A stretch of 64,000 nucleotides of DNA from Malurus cyaneus samueli (Eukaryota; Chordata; Aves; Passeriformes; Maluridae). The notes below the pieces were generated by a model. That model searched no databases. It saw only the letters and a program-made list of their open reading frames with translations, and was not told where the DNA came from. The first letter of the stretch is position 1. Every line of letters starts with the position of its first letter. The position numbers and the translations under genes are program-made. The DNA lies in the NCBI GenBank assembly GCA_009741485.1, contig CM019216.1, positions 25,085,119 to 25,149,118 of the forward strand. Direction: 5' to 3'. Positions 23,751 to 37,127 of this stretch are shown in pieces.

Positions 23751-26577
23751 CTAGTGACTCAATAATTTTGTACTGTGCAGTTGTCCTGATATTAACTGAT
23801 AACATCTATGTCAAGCAAAGTTCTAACACAGAACAGCTTTTGCAGGCATACTGAAAACAAAACTTAGAATGCCATAGGAAAAGAATGCACAGGAGAGATT
23901 TTTGAATGCCTAAGGAAAGGGATCACCTTATGGCTGCGATGGCTTGAGCTGAGCTGCTTGGTTTTCAAATATTCAGTATTGCAGTGCCCACTTGCTTAGC
24001 CACAATAACAACTACAGAATTCTTAAAACTTAATAGTAGGAGACACGATAGAGGAAACTATATAGACTTGATCTTCAGAAAGCATATTAAAAGGCTGGCA
24101 TATTTATTTATTCTGTTGTGTAAATTTCAGTCAATGTGTGACTGATGGCAGACTCTCATGTTGATTCATACTGTCTCATTAGAATGGTAAACATTTGTGA
24201 GACAGAGGCAAAACTTAAAGAAAATATCATTTTACATATAGAGAATTCAAATGGGCCACGATGTAAGTGAGGAAATCAGATTAAGGATCTCATGCATATA
24301 AACTACCACTGAAAAATTCAGAGCTAAGTGATGAAGTAAAAATCACTTTGGAATCATGTCTTTTTCTACTCAGTATTCACTGATATCACCTTGCTCGCAT
24401 AGGGATCATCCATATACATGCACAGCTTTGAAATCCTTTAAATTAATAATCTCTTCTAACATTTAAAATAGGCAATGGGTTTACATTGGACAAAATATAT
24501 TCCCATATTTTATTTATTATTAAAAACTCATGCCTTCTCATCCCAAAACACTGTATTACAAAATTTTTTATTTCCAGTGATTTATATTGCCAGAGAAAAT
24601 CCACTCAAAGAATGAAAATGGTCAGTAATCATACCTCAGAAAACTGCCTCCTCATTGATGAATTCAATAGCATCCCATTGATGTTTTAGTTCAAGGTGTC
24701 TTACTGCTTAAGGGACTAAAGATGTCCCACTGTTCAATATTAAAATTCCCTACTTCACCTGTGTTCAGATTCAGATATGTTGCCCAAGACTTTTCCTAAT
24801 TTTTAAGGCTGGCCTTGTTAACAGACTTGGACTGCCTTTACCTATCTCAGCTGCCAGATGTTCTCAAAACTCCTCTAACTGGCAAAATCAAATAAAATAT
24901 CGTTTGGGAAGGAGGTGGCAGTGCTGCCATCTGTCCATTTGTCCAGTAGCTCTTTACTATGCGATAATTACTGTGATCCTGTGTATGCAGATTACCACAA
25001 GAGGGCCTTTGAGAGCAAGCTTTGAGCTTTGATTGAAGAGAAAGTACTTTCCTGATGTTTCTCAGGAGCTGCCTGTCTTGGACAGGTAAAGGAAATGCCA
25101 TGAAACAGGTTCCAAAGGCTGGCAGAACTCTGGTGCTCACCCTTTTAGCAACGAACAATTCAGCTGGCAGCAGAGGCTGCAAGAAGGTTCCCTGCTCCTC
25201 TCAGGACCCTCTCAGACGTTTTGGGTATTTGTTTTGGGTATTCTTGTCCTGCTCCCCTTCCTCAGCAGGAGAGAGACACTTCTGCCGTCCAACTCTGTTC
25301 CCTGCGGGACACATGGAACTGCCTCTTCCCAGCTCTGTTCTCAGGGAAGAATAAAGATCCACCAGCTGTGGAGCATCACGGCCAAGGCCATTTGAGGAGA
25401 CCCTCCTGCCCTTCCCTCAGAGCTTTAGTGCGCAAGGCATGTGATTCCAATCAGGATTGATGCCACCACACACACAGATAGCAAATAGGAAAATAAGCAA
25501 ACAGCCAGGCCTCTGACAATTTTCGACCTGACCAGTTCAGTTGCCAAAGTCAAAATTCTTTGGAAATTTCTTTTAATATGATAGGAAAATTGTTTTTAAA
25601 AGAAAATAATATATAAATGTTTTATACATTTAGTAGACTTTTTCAAATGTCACTTCCTTGATTAAATCTGATCAGAAGAATACAAGATACGGTTGAGAGG
25701 GCATTAGCAGATCTGTTGATTAACTTTCTAACCTGTGCTTTCATCAGAGCTAATTGTTATCAGCTAACTCTGCGGTTTATAGTGCTTTTCTACATTAATG
25801 ATACAATATGGATTTCTACATTAATCACACATTAAATATTAAATGGACAAACAAAAAGTTTATCTTTTTGTTTATATACACTACATTTCCTTTAGTCCTT
25901 CAATGGCTTTTGAGTGTAACACTGCTACTATACCAATCTCTTCATGCACCTTATATATAAATCTTAAAACTCAGAAGAAAATGGAACATTATTTTGCCAT
26001 TGTTTGCTTTTTGTAGAAGATAGAAGCCAAAATATCAGTATTTTGCATCAAAGGCTCTTTCTAGAGAGGCTGAAGCAGTTGTTGAAAGGCTTGGAGAGAG
26101 CAGACCTAATGAGATCCACAATGACTGACTGGGCATTAATTGTGAAACAGCATGAGCACGGACGAAAATATTCAGTGTAATCAGGAGGATCCTTGTCCCT
26201 ATTTGTAATTCCAGTCAGTAGGCTGGCTTATTTGTTTTCTTGTGGCAGCTGTCCTGCCTTACAAAAAAAGCCAATATGAAGTCAGATCAATAGCACATTC
26301 GTGACAAGAAGTCTCTCACGAAGGAAATGCAGGAGAAAATTGAGCTTTTTCATAATAGCCCATTATGCAGTCATGTAGACTCCTGTGACTTCAATGTAGG
26401 CCTCAAGGTATGCATTAAAATATACTTATTACTCACTTGTAACTGTTTTACTGTTGACAGATCCTGAATCGTTCTTGTCTTGGAATGAACAGGGATGTTG
26501 GTAAACTGTTTGCTCAGTATGAATCTAGGATAAAGAGTTCCCAAGGAGGGCAGACTCTGTCCCAGGCTGCCCTGGTG

Positions 26578-26593
26578 ACACACACACACACAT
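26578..26593. repeat. AC dinucleotide microsatellite
   Basis: An uninterrupted CA run of about eight units, at the beginning of the 26.4-kb open frame on the minus strand, which it partly explains. Confidence 0.7.
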
Positions 26594-28042
26594 TAATTTG
26601 TAGTTCTGGCTCTACAATGTGGATTCCATAGCACCCCAAAATAGCTTTGCTGTATTTTCAAATGAACAACTTTTGCTGCAGAACCCATTCAAAATGACTC
26701 TTAGCAACCTACCAGAGAAAATTTAGACATATTTCATTTTGATTCTAGGAGTATAGGAGACAGTTTTAAGAGCTTCTTCCTTTAAAATTATTGAACTGAA
26801 ACTTCTATTTATATTAACAAATACTTTGTAATTACCTCCACTATTTTCACAATTGATACAAAATAGACATAATGTGCAAATTCATGACAGCAAAGCCAGT
26901 TACCAAAGTAAAAGGAAGAATAAGATCTTTTAGGAAATAGAGCACATCTCAGTTTTGTAATGCTGAATAATATTAGAATATGCTTGCATAAATCAAGAAA
27001 AATCACAGATGTTGGTGGGAATTTCAACTACTATTGCTTTCACAGGTTTTAAATCTCTGTATAGTCTTACATTCCTTCTGTTTTTTCTTCTGCTTTTAGC
27101 CATTGACAAAATATGAATGAAGAGCTTCTAAACTGAAAATCTCTTGTGTTATGACCAATCTGAAATGTTCTGTTTACAGCTAACTTAATTTTGCCTCATC
27201 AGCCTTCACTGTCCTACTTGCTTATTCAATCTTTCATTTCTCCATAATAGATGTCTTCCATTTTTTTTCCCCTTTCTTCTCCATTGGTCGCCACAAATTT
27301 TGACCCCTTTGTACAAATCTGTCTGGCTTTTTATTACAAGGCTCACTAACTATGTTTGATTTCTGAGGCTACCACTGCTTGTCTTCCTGTTACTGCTTGT
27401 GACTGATGCTGCTCCATTTTGCCCCTCTGAAATCAGCAGCTGAAAGTCAAGGTGTGCAGCACCTGACACAGTAGTTAAGATGGCACATTTCTGGAGACAG
27501 TTTTATTGATTTGCCCATGATCCTGTTAGCTACTTCTGGCAAAAAGCAGAGCCTTGAAGACTCTTCCTGATGCAAGAGCTATTTTCTTAAACCTGTTAGA
27601 CATGCAAATAGTTATGCAACTTACAAGCAATTTATCATAAGGAACTGATGACACCTTTCTTCAAAAGAACAAAGTGCCATCTTACTAAAATTGTGTTCTT
27701 GTTACCATCTCAATCATGTATAGCTGTGATAAGATCTTCTGAAGAAAAATAGCACCAGCTACCTGCTCACCTATGTTTCATAGACTACTTGTTTTTGAAT
27801 ACTTTTTTTCTTCTATGAAAAATACAGTTTTACATTCCATTAATTAATCATCAGCATACACAGACTGCTTTCATTTTCTGTCTTATCAGGAGGGATATTA
27901 AAGTAGATTATCAATCGCAAAGAACACTAAGTTGATTTTATTTCTATTGATGCTAAAACATTGAACAAAATACAAATAATTTCAGAAAAGAGAATAAATA
28001 GTTTAACTATTTAATATCTTTTCCAAATAAAAGAAATCTTAC

Positions 28043-28165
28043 CAGTGAATCCTGGAGGACAAACACAGCTGTAGTCTGCAACCAGGTCTAAACAGGTTGA
28101 ATTGCTTTTACAGAAGCCATAAGTGCACTCATCAAAGTTGATTTCACAGTTCAGGCCTTCAAATC
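28043..28165 (-). CDS. EYS: EGF-like exon (123 bp, phase 1-1), probable EYS
   Basis: An internal exon bounded by TTTCCAAG acceptor and ACTG|GTAAG donor. With the borrowed G it begins G-F-E-G-L-N-C-E, closing the module begun in the 30.5-kb exon. It then has N-F-D-E-C (Cys1 of a new calcium-binding module), G-F-C, S-T-C and [12 protein letters not shown], an exact Asx-hydroxylation motif, and ends P-P-G-F-T. All six cysteines are present. The Asn-Ser-Thr at the usual N-G-G turn is a potential N-glycosylation sequon. It is 2.3 kb from the upstream exon and 12.8 kb from the downstream one, and both junctions stay in frame. Because exon length is a multiple of three with equal phases, skipping it would not break the frame. 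That these are EGF coding exons is seen directly. The name EYS is inferred from exon and intron architecture. Confidence 0.85.
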
Positions 28166-28601
28166 CTTGGAAATAAAACCAAAGAGCTATGCATTATTCA
28201 GCTGTATCTGTGTCTTATTTTTCTAAAGCATGTCTGTAAGTCCCTTGTTTTCAATTACTCTTGCAAAAAATAATCTTGAATACATATGGAAGGATCATTC
28301 TGAAATATTGTTCTGCTCTGTCATTAATAGGAAAATGTTTGTTTTTTTTCCTGTCAAATATACTTTAAAAGGAGCCAATAAATAAAGCACAAATTTAGGA
28401 TTCAGTATGTTCATTAATCTAGTTGAACTTTTAGTTTAGTAGACTTAAGAATTTTTTTTTATCTGCTGTTATTTTGACAACTTTACAGATGAAATGAGAC
28501 TGGGATTTGGATATTTGCTCTCAAATAAAAATCAGCTCTTAAAATGTCTCTTAAAATCAGGCCTCAAATAGATGCTTCTCTCATTCTTCTTTATTGGTTT
28601 T

Positions 28602-28984
28602 ACAGAATCCCAGAATGATCAAGGTTGCAAGAGGCGTTCCAGGTCATCCAGCCAACCAAAAACCCAGCACCATCGCAATCACTTTTTAACCATATCCCCA
28701 AGAGCCACATCTAGATGCCTCTCCGACTCCTCCAGACATGGTGATTCACCACCTCCCTGGGTAATTATTCCAATGTCTAACCACTCTTTCAGTGGTTTTT
28801 TTTAATTATTAATCTAATCTGACCATCCCCTGACACAATTTAAATCCATTTCCTCTCGTCTTTTCACTTGAGAGATGACAGAAGAGACTGACCCCCACCT
28901 GAACAAAACCTACCTTCAGAAAGCTGCAGAGACCGCTGAGGTCCCCCCTGAGTTTCTTCTCCAGACTAAACAGCCCCAGTTTCT
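28602..28984 (-). repeat. CR1 3' fragment inside the short intron
   Basis: Begins CAGAATCCCAGAATGATC (reverse CR1 tail) and continues through 'caggtcatccagccaacc', 'gattcaccacctccctggg' and 'tctccagactaaacagccc'. It lies 437 bp upstream, in the sense of transcription, of the 28.1-kb exon. It is truncated, with no open frame. Confidence 0.85.
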
Positions 28985-29026
28985 TGTGTCATTGTGACTT
29001 TTAGCAAACTCAGAGGTCCAGCAGCC

Positions 29027-29047
29027 TTTTTTTTTTTTTTTTTTTTT
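29027..29047. repeat. T21 homopolymer
   Basis: Lies 42 bp beyond the 28602-28984 CR1 fragment, in the intron between the 30.5-kb and 28.1-kb exons. Confidence 0.9.
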
Positions 29048-30448
29048 GTTTTTTGTAGTTGAAATTGTTAGAAAATGTCCTCTCCAATATCTGACATTTC
29101 ATGCTCTCGTAAATGTATTCTAATTCGTGGTCATGCTACAAAATGACTGTCATTAGCGCTGTCACAGGCCATGGCTGCAGGATGACCATGACTAATGCCA
29201 AGCTATCGGCACCCTCAGTGCGAGGCATATTCTCCTAATTTCTCAAACTGACCATGGAACCAATTTCCACTGATCCTTAAGTCATAAAACTTTAGAATTA
29301 CCCTTAATTCATTAATAATGTATAAAATAAGAGTTCTTATTTGCATTTAGAGTTTAATCAGAACCATGTCTCACTGGCAACAAGCAAACCACAAAATTAT
29401 CATTGTGGATGCTAAGGTTTATTTTTTATAAGGTGGCCAGACAGACTTAAACAGCAAAATGATCTTCTCCAAGGTTAATTTCCAGCTACTTTCCAATATC
29501 TGTTTTGGCTTCTAATTTAAGCTAACTAATGACAGGGGCAGTACTTATGAGAATTATTTGTGGCAATTTCATCTCTTGCAATGAGTTTTTGAAATTATCA
29601 GCATTGGAATGCCTGTATTAATGCCTGTACATACCTGAAAAAATGTCAGCTATGAAATCAGCTACTATGATTCAGAAAACAGTAGAATTCAAAGATAAAA
29701 AAAATTAAAATGTAGAAACAACATACCAGGTTATAAATCACAACCTTGTCTTTATTTTTAACAAAAATTCCAATTAAAAAATGTTCATAAGAAACCCATT
29801 GGTGAAAGTATTTCAGACAGAAACTGTAATTTTAAATGTTTTAAAACATTTTAGTTTTTCTTTGACTACTTTTTAATCGAAATAACTATTTTTTTCCATA
29901 CAGTGCTGATAACACTGAGCAGTGTGCATTTTTAAAGAAACAGACCACAGATGCTGAAAATCACATTATTTTTGTATGTGTAAGTGCGAATAGATCTTTT
30001 TTACTGAAGGAATATGAAAGTCATTATGACTATTGTAAATTACTTGCTATGATGAGTCAGAAAGAGGCACATTAGTAATGAAGGTAAAAATACTTTTTGT
30101 ATACTTATTGATGGTATTTTCTGTGCAATCCATGTACTACTCATTCGTGTTTTCTCCACTTCTTCAGACTTCGCTGAAATTGCAAAGTTCTGTCTGAAGG
30201 TAGCACTTAGAAGTATATCTGTCTCCATTCTTAATCTGTCTTCATCTTTAATGGTCATGGTTGTTCTGGTAGAAGTGTTGGCTTGGTGGACAAAGATGCA
30301 AATGAGACTTTGGAAAGGCATAAATTACTTTCATGGAAAGGAAATGTCAACAATGGCTTTGAAGCTTTTCAAGAAGATGTTTTGCAAACTGCAGCCAGCT
30401 TTGAAAATTGTCAAAGATAATAAAAATAAATTATTTTGAACAACTTAC

Positions 30449-30562
30449 CTTCAGGGCAAAAGCAATCATAGCTGTTGACATCATTCTGACAAACAGCACC
30501 ATTCAAGCAGGGAGCTGAATCACACTCATTCATTTCTGTTTCACAGTACTGGCCTGAAAAAC
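30449..30562 (-). CDS. EYS: EGF-like exon (114 bp, phase 1-1), probable EYS
   Basis: The most 5' coding exon I can find. The acceptor is TTCATTTGCAG and the donor GAAG|GTAAGT, a near-consensus site. It reads G-F-S-G-Q-Y-C-E (end of an EGF module), E-M-N-E-C (start of the next), A-P-C, N-G-A-V-C, then C-Q-N-D-V-N-S-Y-D-C-F-C, again an exact C-x-[DN]-x4-[FY]-x-C-x-C hydroxylation motif, ending C-P-E-G. Six cysteines, no stop. Spliced to the 28.1-kb exon it gives C-P-E-G-F-E-G-L-N-C, a normal Cys5-to-Cys6 loop, so these two are very probably adjacent exons. The start implies at least one earlier EGF exon, but none was recognised in the 33 kb to its right, so that intron is very long or its exons are too diverged to see by eye. 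Likely a secreted matrix protein; EYS is the leading candidate. Confidence 0.85.
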
Positions 30563-30911
30563 CTGCAAATGAAGTAATATAAGCTTTGATCTTCTTGGTC
30601 ATTATGTGTGCTATTAGCACAAAACTTGGATTTCAAATGGCGTTATTTAACTAAAACCAAGAGGTCTTGCAATCCATATTCCCCTGGAAAAGGAAACTTT
30701 AAGTTAGAACTTCTGTAATTTATTTACAAAGAGTTAAATTTTACTCATTTATTATTCAATATTACAAATACTTTTTTATTGATGGAATAAAGCAATAACT
30801 GAAGTAGGAAATGGTTCCAGAATGTAAGAAGATGTTCATAGCTGTATGAAAAAAAATATATTCAAGTGTTTTGCTTGTATTATTAGAGTAATTTTAGTAT
30901 TTTTATGATAT

Positions 30912-31012
30912 AATCACAGAATGTTTTCGGTTGGACTGACCTTACAGATTAACTAGTTCCAGGCCCTCTGCCAGGGCCAGGGCCAACTTCCACTACACCA
31001 GCTTGCTCAATA
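30912..31012 (-). repeat. Short CR1 3' end
   Basis: ATCACAGAATGTTTTCGG, then 'ttggactgaccttacag' and CCAGGGCCAACTTCCACTA: a 100-bp terminal CR1 piece, inserted 350 bp upstream of the 30.5-kb EGF exon. Confidence 0.75.
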
Positions 31013-34000
31013 CATTTTTTTAATTTTGCCACATCAACACAAGAAAAGGTACATCAATTATCTTTCATCTGTTGTGCAGTCCTTATTACTGTGGAGAGGA
31101 GCAAAACGCAGAGTACAAATATACTGAGGCATAGCAAAGATGTGCTGCCTGAGTCAGGTCTCAGGACATGTGAAGTGCATGGCTCAGTTAGGGTACACAA
31201 AGCTACTGGGTTTGTTCCAAAAAGAAGGAAAGTTCACATCACTTAAACAAAAATCTGAAGACTAATTAAACTTGAATAAGGAAAGAGTAACTCAGTTTTC
31301 CCATTTCTTAGAGGTACTTTGTACAGGGTAGCATTGTCCCAGCACCAGCAGTGGGGGCTGCAGGGGGTTCCTGTCAGGAGAGGAGCATGGGGACAGAAAT
31401 GGTTTGGTACATCTACAAAACAACAAAAAATTAAATTGGCTTTCATTGTGAGAAAACAGGGTGGAGTTACCCACTTGTCCCTAATTTTCATGTGCTAGAT
31501 GAAGGGAAGATGAATTGGTATTTTCATAAAAAGCAAACAAAGGTGCAAGATTTAATCTGAAGTATAATGAAGATTTTTTTTCTAAAGGGCCTATAGTGTC
31601 AATCAAGACCTATATATTTTGATTTGTTTTGATGATACTCAATATTGAAGAAACTTGTGGGAAAAAAATACTAACACAAATGAGATGAGCTCATATTTTA
31701 TACATTTAAAATGTAAAATTCAGAAGAAGAAAATCAGAATTAAAAGCTATTTTACATGTGAGTGTATTAAAAAACTGCAGGACAAATTTCTTTTGCTTGT
31801 GCTTTAGAGCATTTTGACCTTTATGAAAACAAAAGTTGTTAGGCATAGCTGACAACTTACTTTAATATATTTGTTAGAGATGATTTTTTTTTAAATTTTA
31901 ACAAGTCAGAATTGTTTTCTAGAAGTTATGTTGTTTTGAAAATGCTTACTTCTGACACCTATAACAGAGAGCTAGTTATCTAGGTGGAAACTAATTCAAA
32001 TTGAGAACTTAACTATCTGCAATCTGGCCTGGATAAGGTTTGGGGTATATTTTGTTAAAAGGTGAGAAAATTAACAAGTACAGAAGCACAGACAACAGCT
32101 TATTCTTAAAAATAATAATAATAAAAAAATCTAAGCTATTTATCCCTTTTTCAGTATTTATCCCGATTCTTGAGTTATATATTAAAACCACTTTGTGGAG
32201 AGCTTCTTTAAGGAGCTCTTGGGAAGTATATTAGGTCATTTTTGAAATATTTAGCATTTTTACATGTCTTGCTAATAGTGTTAAAATGTTTTAGGTACTA
32301 CCCCTGCCATTTGAGGATCAGAAGAAATCCCCACGTTTTGATCCTACCATTTGAAAGAGTCTGAAATCTGAGAACAGCAGCGACTCGTGACCTCCCAGCC
32401 CTCAACACGTCTGGTTGTGATGCTGCAACAACTCCCTGTGATGAGCCATGACCGGGTCCCCCTTTCTCAGGAGCGATGTAAATATCCAACAGTTGTACCC
32501 GACATTCTGAGGATTTTTGTTACAGAAGGACTCATAGGCAAAGGGGAAATATCACAGGGGCAAATACAGAGCTGCAGATAGCAGAAGCTGATTTGTAAAG
32601 GTTTTCTTTGTATAATTTACTTCATTGCTATGCTATAAACTTGTGGATTTAAGGGAAGAAATCAAAGGCATAAGTAGAATCTGTCTTTAATAGAATTTGG
32701 TGTACACATTGTGAACTATCCACTCTGAAAGAGCTAAAATCCTGTAAAATTCTGGCATATTGACAGAATTTTATTTATTTGTGTCAGCACATTTTTAATA
32801 GAAAATATCCTGCAAACAAAAACTAATTTAAATGTATTTTTTATTTATCTTAAATTGTTTCTGTTGAAGTAGAATGATAAATTTTCAATATAACATAACA
32901 TACTTTGAATATGTTTATATCTTGCTGATCAAGATACCAACATATGACACTTCTTTCATAGTCATTAAATAACTCACCTAATAGACTGAAAGAACATGAG
33001 AAAAAATAACCTTTATTTACATTACTTTAAAATCAAGAATAAGTCCAGGAATTTTTTTAGCTATGTTATAATACATATATTCACATTTAATTACTTGTGA
33101 TATAATAACATTTAGACAACAAAATAGAATAATTTAGTCAACTAAAATATAAATATTTCTGCAGTTTTGATATGATACAACTGAAGCTGTTCCACACATT
33201 TAAAAATATGAAAATGATTTTCTCTCTGTGAGTGCTCCAAACCTTTGTGCTCTACCCTCTGATCTCATAAGACGACTTTGGCAGACCCAACACATGCTCT
33301 ATGAACCAGGAAAAATTCCTGTTCCTTCATCCATCAGTCAATGATAAGTGATGTCAGAAAAGCCCCTTCTCCTGAATAAATGTTTCCATGTAAGTGAAAA
33401 AGCATGTGTCTCATATATAAATCCTTTCAAACAGTTGAGAAAACATTTATGGGAATCTTTATTTTAAAAGTCTATTGATGCCATTTGTGGTTTAATCTAG
33501 TGTCCTCCTTAAAAATAATATAAAATTATATGATGTACATGTAATATACATGTATGGAATAGTAGAGTTCTGTATTTTATCATATTGTATCATAAGTAAT
33601 TTGAAGTTTATAATAAAATTATGGCTTCATATCAATGTAAAAAGTAGGTAAACAAATTAGGATCTCTAAAAATATTTTGATATTGCCTTCACTGAGTGGC
33701 AAATAGCTATCATCAGAGCATATAATAGATGATGCAGCTATTACACAATTTTCTCGACACTGAAAATACAAGAGTAAAATACATCTGAAAGATGAATTAG
33801 AAATTTTAAGTTATGTTGCTTCAGTTATTGCAAGGAAGGAATTAATAACGCAGAGTTTCTGGAGCCAGAACTAGAAAAATATTTCATAATTATTTACTAC
33901 GGATTTAATTTCATTATTTTTTTTTCCAACACACACTCACACTGCAGTAACTATTTTCAGCTCTCAAGATTTATAGATCTTTATTTGGACTTTCTCCTCC

Positions 34001-35182
34001 AGATGAGGATGGGTTCTTTATTCCCACTGGCACTAGCCATAGTCTCCATGCCTAATGGAAATGTAAGATAAAGTATAAATAGTCAAGAAAAGCTAAATGG
34101 TTTAAAGGGAAATATTTTTTTGAAAGCAACATTTTTTTTTGCAGGACTTTTACATATATGTATTTGCTTTAAAAATAGAGTAATTTTCAGACAGTTGTAG
34201 ATATTGTGTAAACAGATAGATCATCTGACTCATAAACATGTGTCATATGTCAAAGTCTCAACATTATTTTCTTTTCTGCAGCCTAGTATTAAGGAATAAA
34301 TCATAAAGGGGAAAATATTTTCTGTTTGTCATAAGTAATACAAGAACCTCTGGGTCAAATCTAAAAAAAATAATTTGTTTCAATAAAAATATGAAAAAGG
34401 TAAGTTTCTAATATTTGATACCTGAGAATTATGATTCCTCATTCTCATTCTTAGCAGAAAGTTATCAATGAAGAAAAGGGAATCTGCATTATGAATATGT
34501 CAGAAAAATGAGACACATCCTCCCTGGATGTTTCAAACTGCTAGAACTATTCTTTATTCACAAACGGCAAGAAATATTTGCTTTTAAATTTTATTTTTAA
34601 TTACACATATATTTGTGAAAATGAAACAACATATGTCTAACTTTTGACTGGTTCCATTAGCTTCTACTAAATTTTACCAATACAAATATAGTTTAGGATC
34701 ATCCAGGAGCTGGAATTCAGACACTCTACATCAGAGTAATAGTTTTATATAGTGGTAGGACTCCTAGACATTTTTCAAGGATGAAAGCATAAAAATGAAA
34801 AATAAATTTTATGCTACAGTCTTTAAAGTCTATACTCTTAAAATGTCAAGTTAAGCCATTTCCTAAAGCAGGTTATATGTGAATCTCTTGCACGCAGGTT
34901 ATGCACTGAAAAATAACGCGCATTTGGAAACTGAGCTGTCTATACCTCAAGTAATGATGTGTGAACTCTCCTTGTTGACATAACATTTTTTATGTCTTTT
35001 TTTTTTTTTTTTTCACAAAGGAAGTTCATTACTTTATTAAAAACTGTCTCTGAGGTCAAACAACAACTCAATCCCCAGAACTGACTGCATTTTAGACAGA
35101 CAACTATCACAGTATTTTCTATTTCAGATGCATATTGGCAAATCTAAAAGAAGAGTCTCATTAGAGAAAAACACAGCTTTTT

Positions 35183-35390
35183 CAAGATGTAAGGAAGATT
35201 TCGTAGTGAGAACATTCACTGGAACAACCTCCTAAGGAATGTGGTAACCCCCCCAAGGGTCACCATCACTGGAGGTTTTTGAGATACAATTGGTGCTTGG
35301 TACTCTCACCAAGGCTCCCTTTCCAATCAAAGATTGGATAAAATGATCCTCTGAGGTGTCTTTCAACCTGGAGTGCTCTATGGTTCTATA
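35183..35390 (+). repeat. CR1 3' end, plus orientation
   Basis: Shows the 'gaacattcactggaacaacc' segment (CR1 consensus trips W-N-x-L), CATCACTGGAGGTTTTTGAG, 'tggataaaatgatcctctg' and a tail GGAGTGCTCTATGGTTCTAT. Confidence 0.8.
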
Positions 35391-36794
35391 ACAAAAAAAC
35401 CAAAGCCTGTAAAACTGGCTGGTAGGATGACCAGGAAAATAGGAATCCTGTCACAGATCAGAGGACTCAGAAATTTTAGTTTGCCTGGTGCAGCAAAATG
35501 TAGGCTGAAAAGAGTTATGACTCTGTTAACTTTGTCAATGAGAAAAATCACCAAAATATGTAAACAACTACTTAAGTTAAAGAATAAGTATCACAGGTAC
35601 AAAGTGATATTGTTTTATCACAAACAAATTTAAATTAATAGTAGAAAACCTTACTTGACAGTGAGATTCTACTGGTACACAGATTCATTAGATGTAGCCA
35701 CAGAAGTGCTCATCATTTCTCATGAGCTTCTTAAATTTGCATATATGCATTCTGATAGCATTTAAAAATAAAGAGAGGATATAAAATTTCTTGCACAACA
35801 ATTTTCATTTGATAACATATGAGTTCTGTATTAATGTACACTAGCAGCCAGCATGTAATTTAAAAGAAAAAAAAACTTCTCAAAAATCAATATTGCATTT
35901 ATTAAACTATCACTGTAACAAGTAGTATTAATAATAAAGAAGTCTCTTAAACTGTTAGAATCCAGCAAAAAGCAGAGAAAGCATTATTACCTCAATCTAA
36001 AATTTTAAATAATCCTTTAAGCACAAGACACACTAGGTATTCTGGAGTTTAATTGACGTGTAAGAGTATTGGAGTACATGTATAGAAATAGCATAATGTA
36101 AGCCAAAAGAAAATTTTCAGCCTTAGATTATAATGCATTTACACAGAAAGGAACAGATAGGGTCTGGGAAATCACACTGGCAGCATTAATTCTGGCTTTT
36201 CCAGATATTGAAATCCTAATCACTCTTTTAATAGTTTGTGGGTATATACACACAGGTGCATTCAAGTATTAAGAAGGAAATAATAAAGTCATGCAACGGA
36301 TACAGCATAGGCAAACTATTCTGCTTTTACAAAATTCCACTGACCTAGATTAATGTGGAGGAGTTAAAGAACAGGATCTCGTCTACCAGATGTTTCAGTG
36401 TTCTAAATCTGCATATAGATGATTTGTTTTATATCTGGCCATTCAAGGTTAAGCCATTACTATCTCCATGGGGTTAACAAGAGAAGGGGGATATCCATAA
36501 TCTAGTTATCTTGTCTTTCTCAAACCACCCCATATCTATATAGGGTTTCATTAATGTATGTAATAATGTAACATTTTTGGGTTTTGAGTCCTCAGTTTTC
36601 TGAGCCTAGGTAAAAAAAATAGCAGAAACTTCAGAACAAGGAGAGAAGAGACACATTAGAATTATCTTGTACTAGTGTTAGATTTATTTGTACAGAAGAT
36701 AAAGCTTTCTTGACAGCCAGTTGAAGACTGCTGAAGAAATTTCAATAGGAATTAAGAACAAACATATAGCAGGGAGTACATACATGTATTCAAT

Positions 36795-36798
<4 letters not shown>

Positions 36799-36831
<33 letters not shown>

Positions 36832-36838
36832 CTGTATG
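36799..36838. repeat. A40 homopolymer
   Basis: Forty consecutive A, the longest homopolymer in the window. It is paired at a distance of 289 bp with a T24 tract at 37128-37151, so the two could fold back on each other in RNA. Assembly length of such tracts is often unreliable. Confidence 0.9.
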
Positions 36839-37127
36839 GTTTGCCCTTGCAAAGAAAAATAAAGACAGACTTGCATGTGGGAGATGTTACTCACACAAAC
36901 CATACTGTGGGCCTGAATAAAAAACCATGTCCTCTGACAGGATGATTTTGTAAAAACTGTGCAAGCTGAGACTTGCTGATTTTACTTGCGCTACAGCAGG
37001 AGATCTCCCAGGCTTTTCTTTCAACTTATTCAGATTTTCCGATGCCCTGTGAAATTTTTGTTTAAAGATGAAAAGCATCACAGTAGTTTCTTCCATTCCT
37101 GTGAGAAAAATTTTCTTTTTTTTATTC

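Larger units (their letters stand above)
15219..28042 (-). other. Intron between the 28.1-kb and 15.1-kb EGF exons
   Basis: A 12.8-kb intron bounded by a GTAAG donor and a CTGTCAG acceptor on the minus strand. Contents recognised: the compact LTR-like element at 19281-19890, an ancient CR1 remnant near 20.4 kb and CR1 3' ends near 21.4 and 23.5 kb. GC-richer unassigned stretches at 22970-23160 and 24850-25450 may be LTR pieces; the latter has an AATAAA at 25350. No exon-like EGF pattern was recognised inside. Confidence 0.6.
28166..30448 (-). other. Intron between the 30.5-kb and 28.1-kb EGF exons
   Basis: A 2.3-kb intron with GTAAGT donor and TTTCCAAG acceptor on the minus strand. It carries one CR1 3' fragment (28602-28984) and a T21 tract (29027-29047). 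The rest is AT-rich and unassigned. Confidence 0.65.

Noticed and set aside
31243..31491. A cysteine-containing open frame on the minus strand near the EGF exons
   Set aside because: Cysteine spacing does not fit an EGF module, no Asx-hydroxylation motif is present, and no phase-1 splice boundaries were found.
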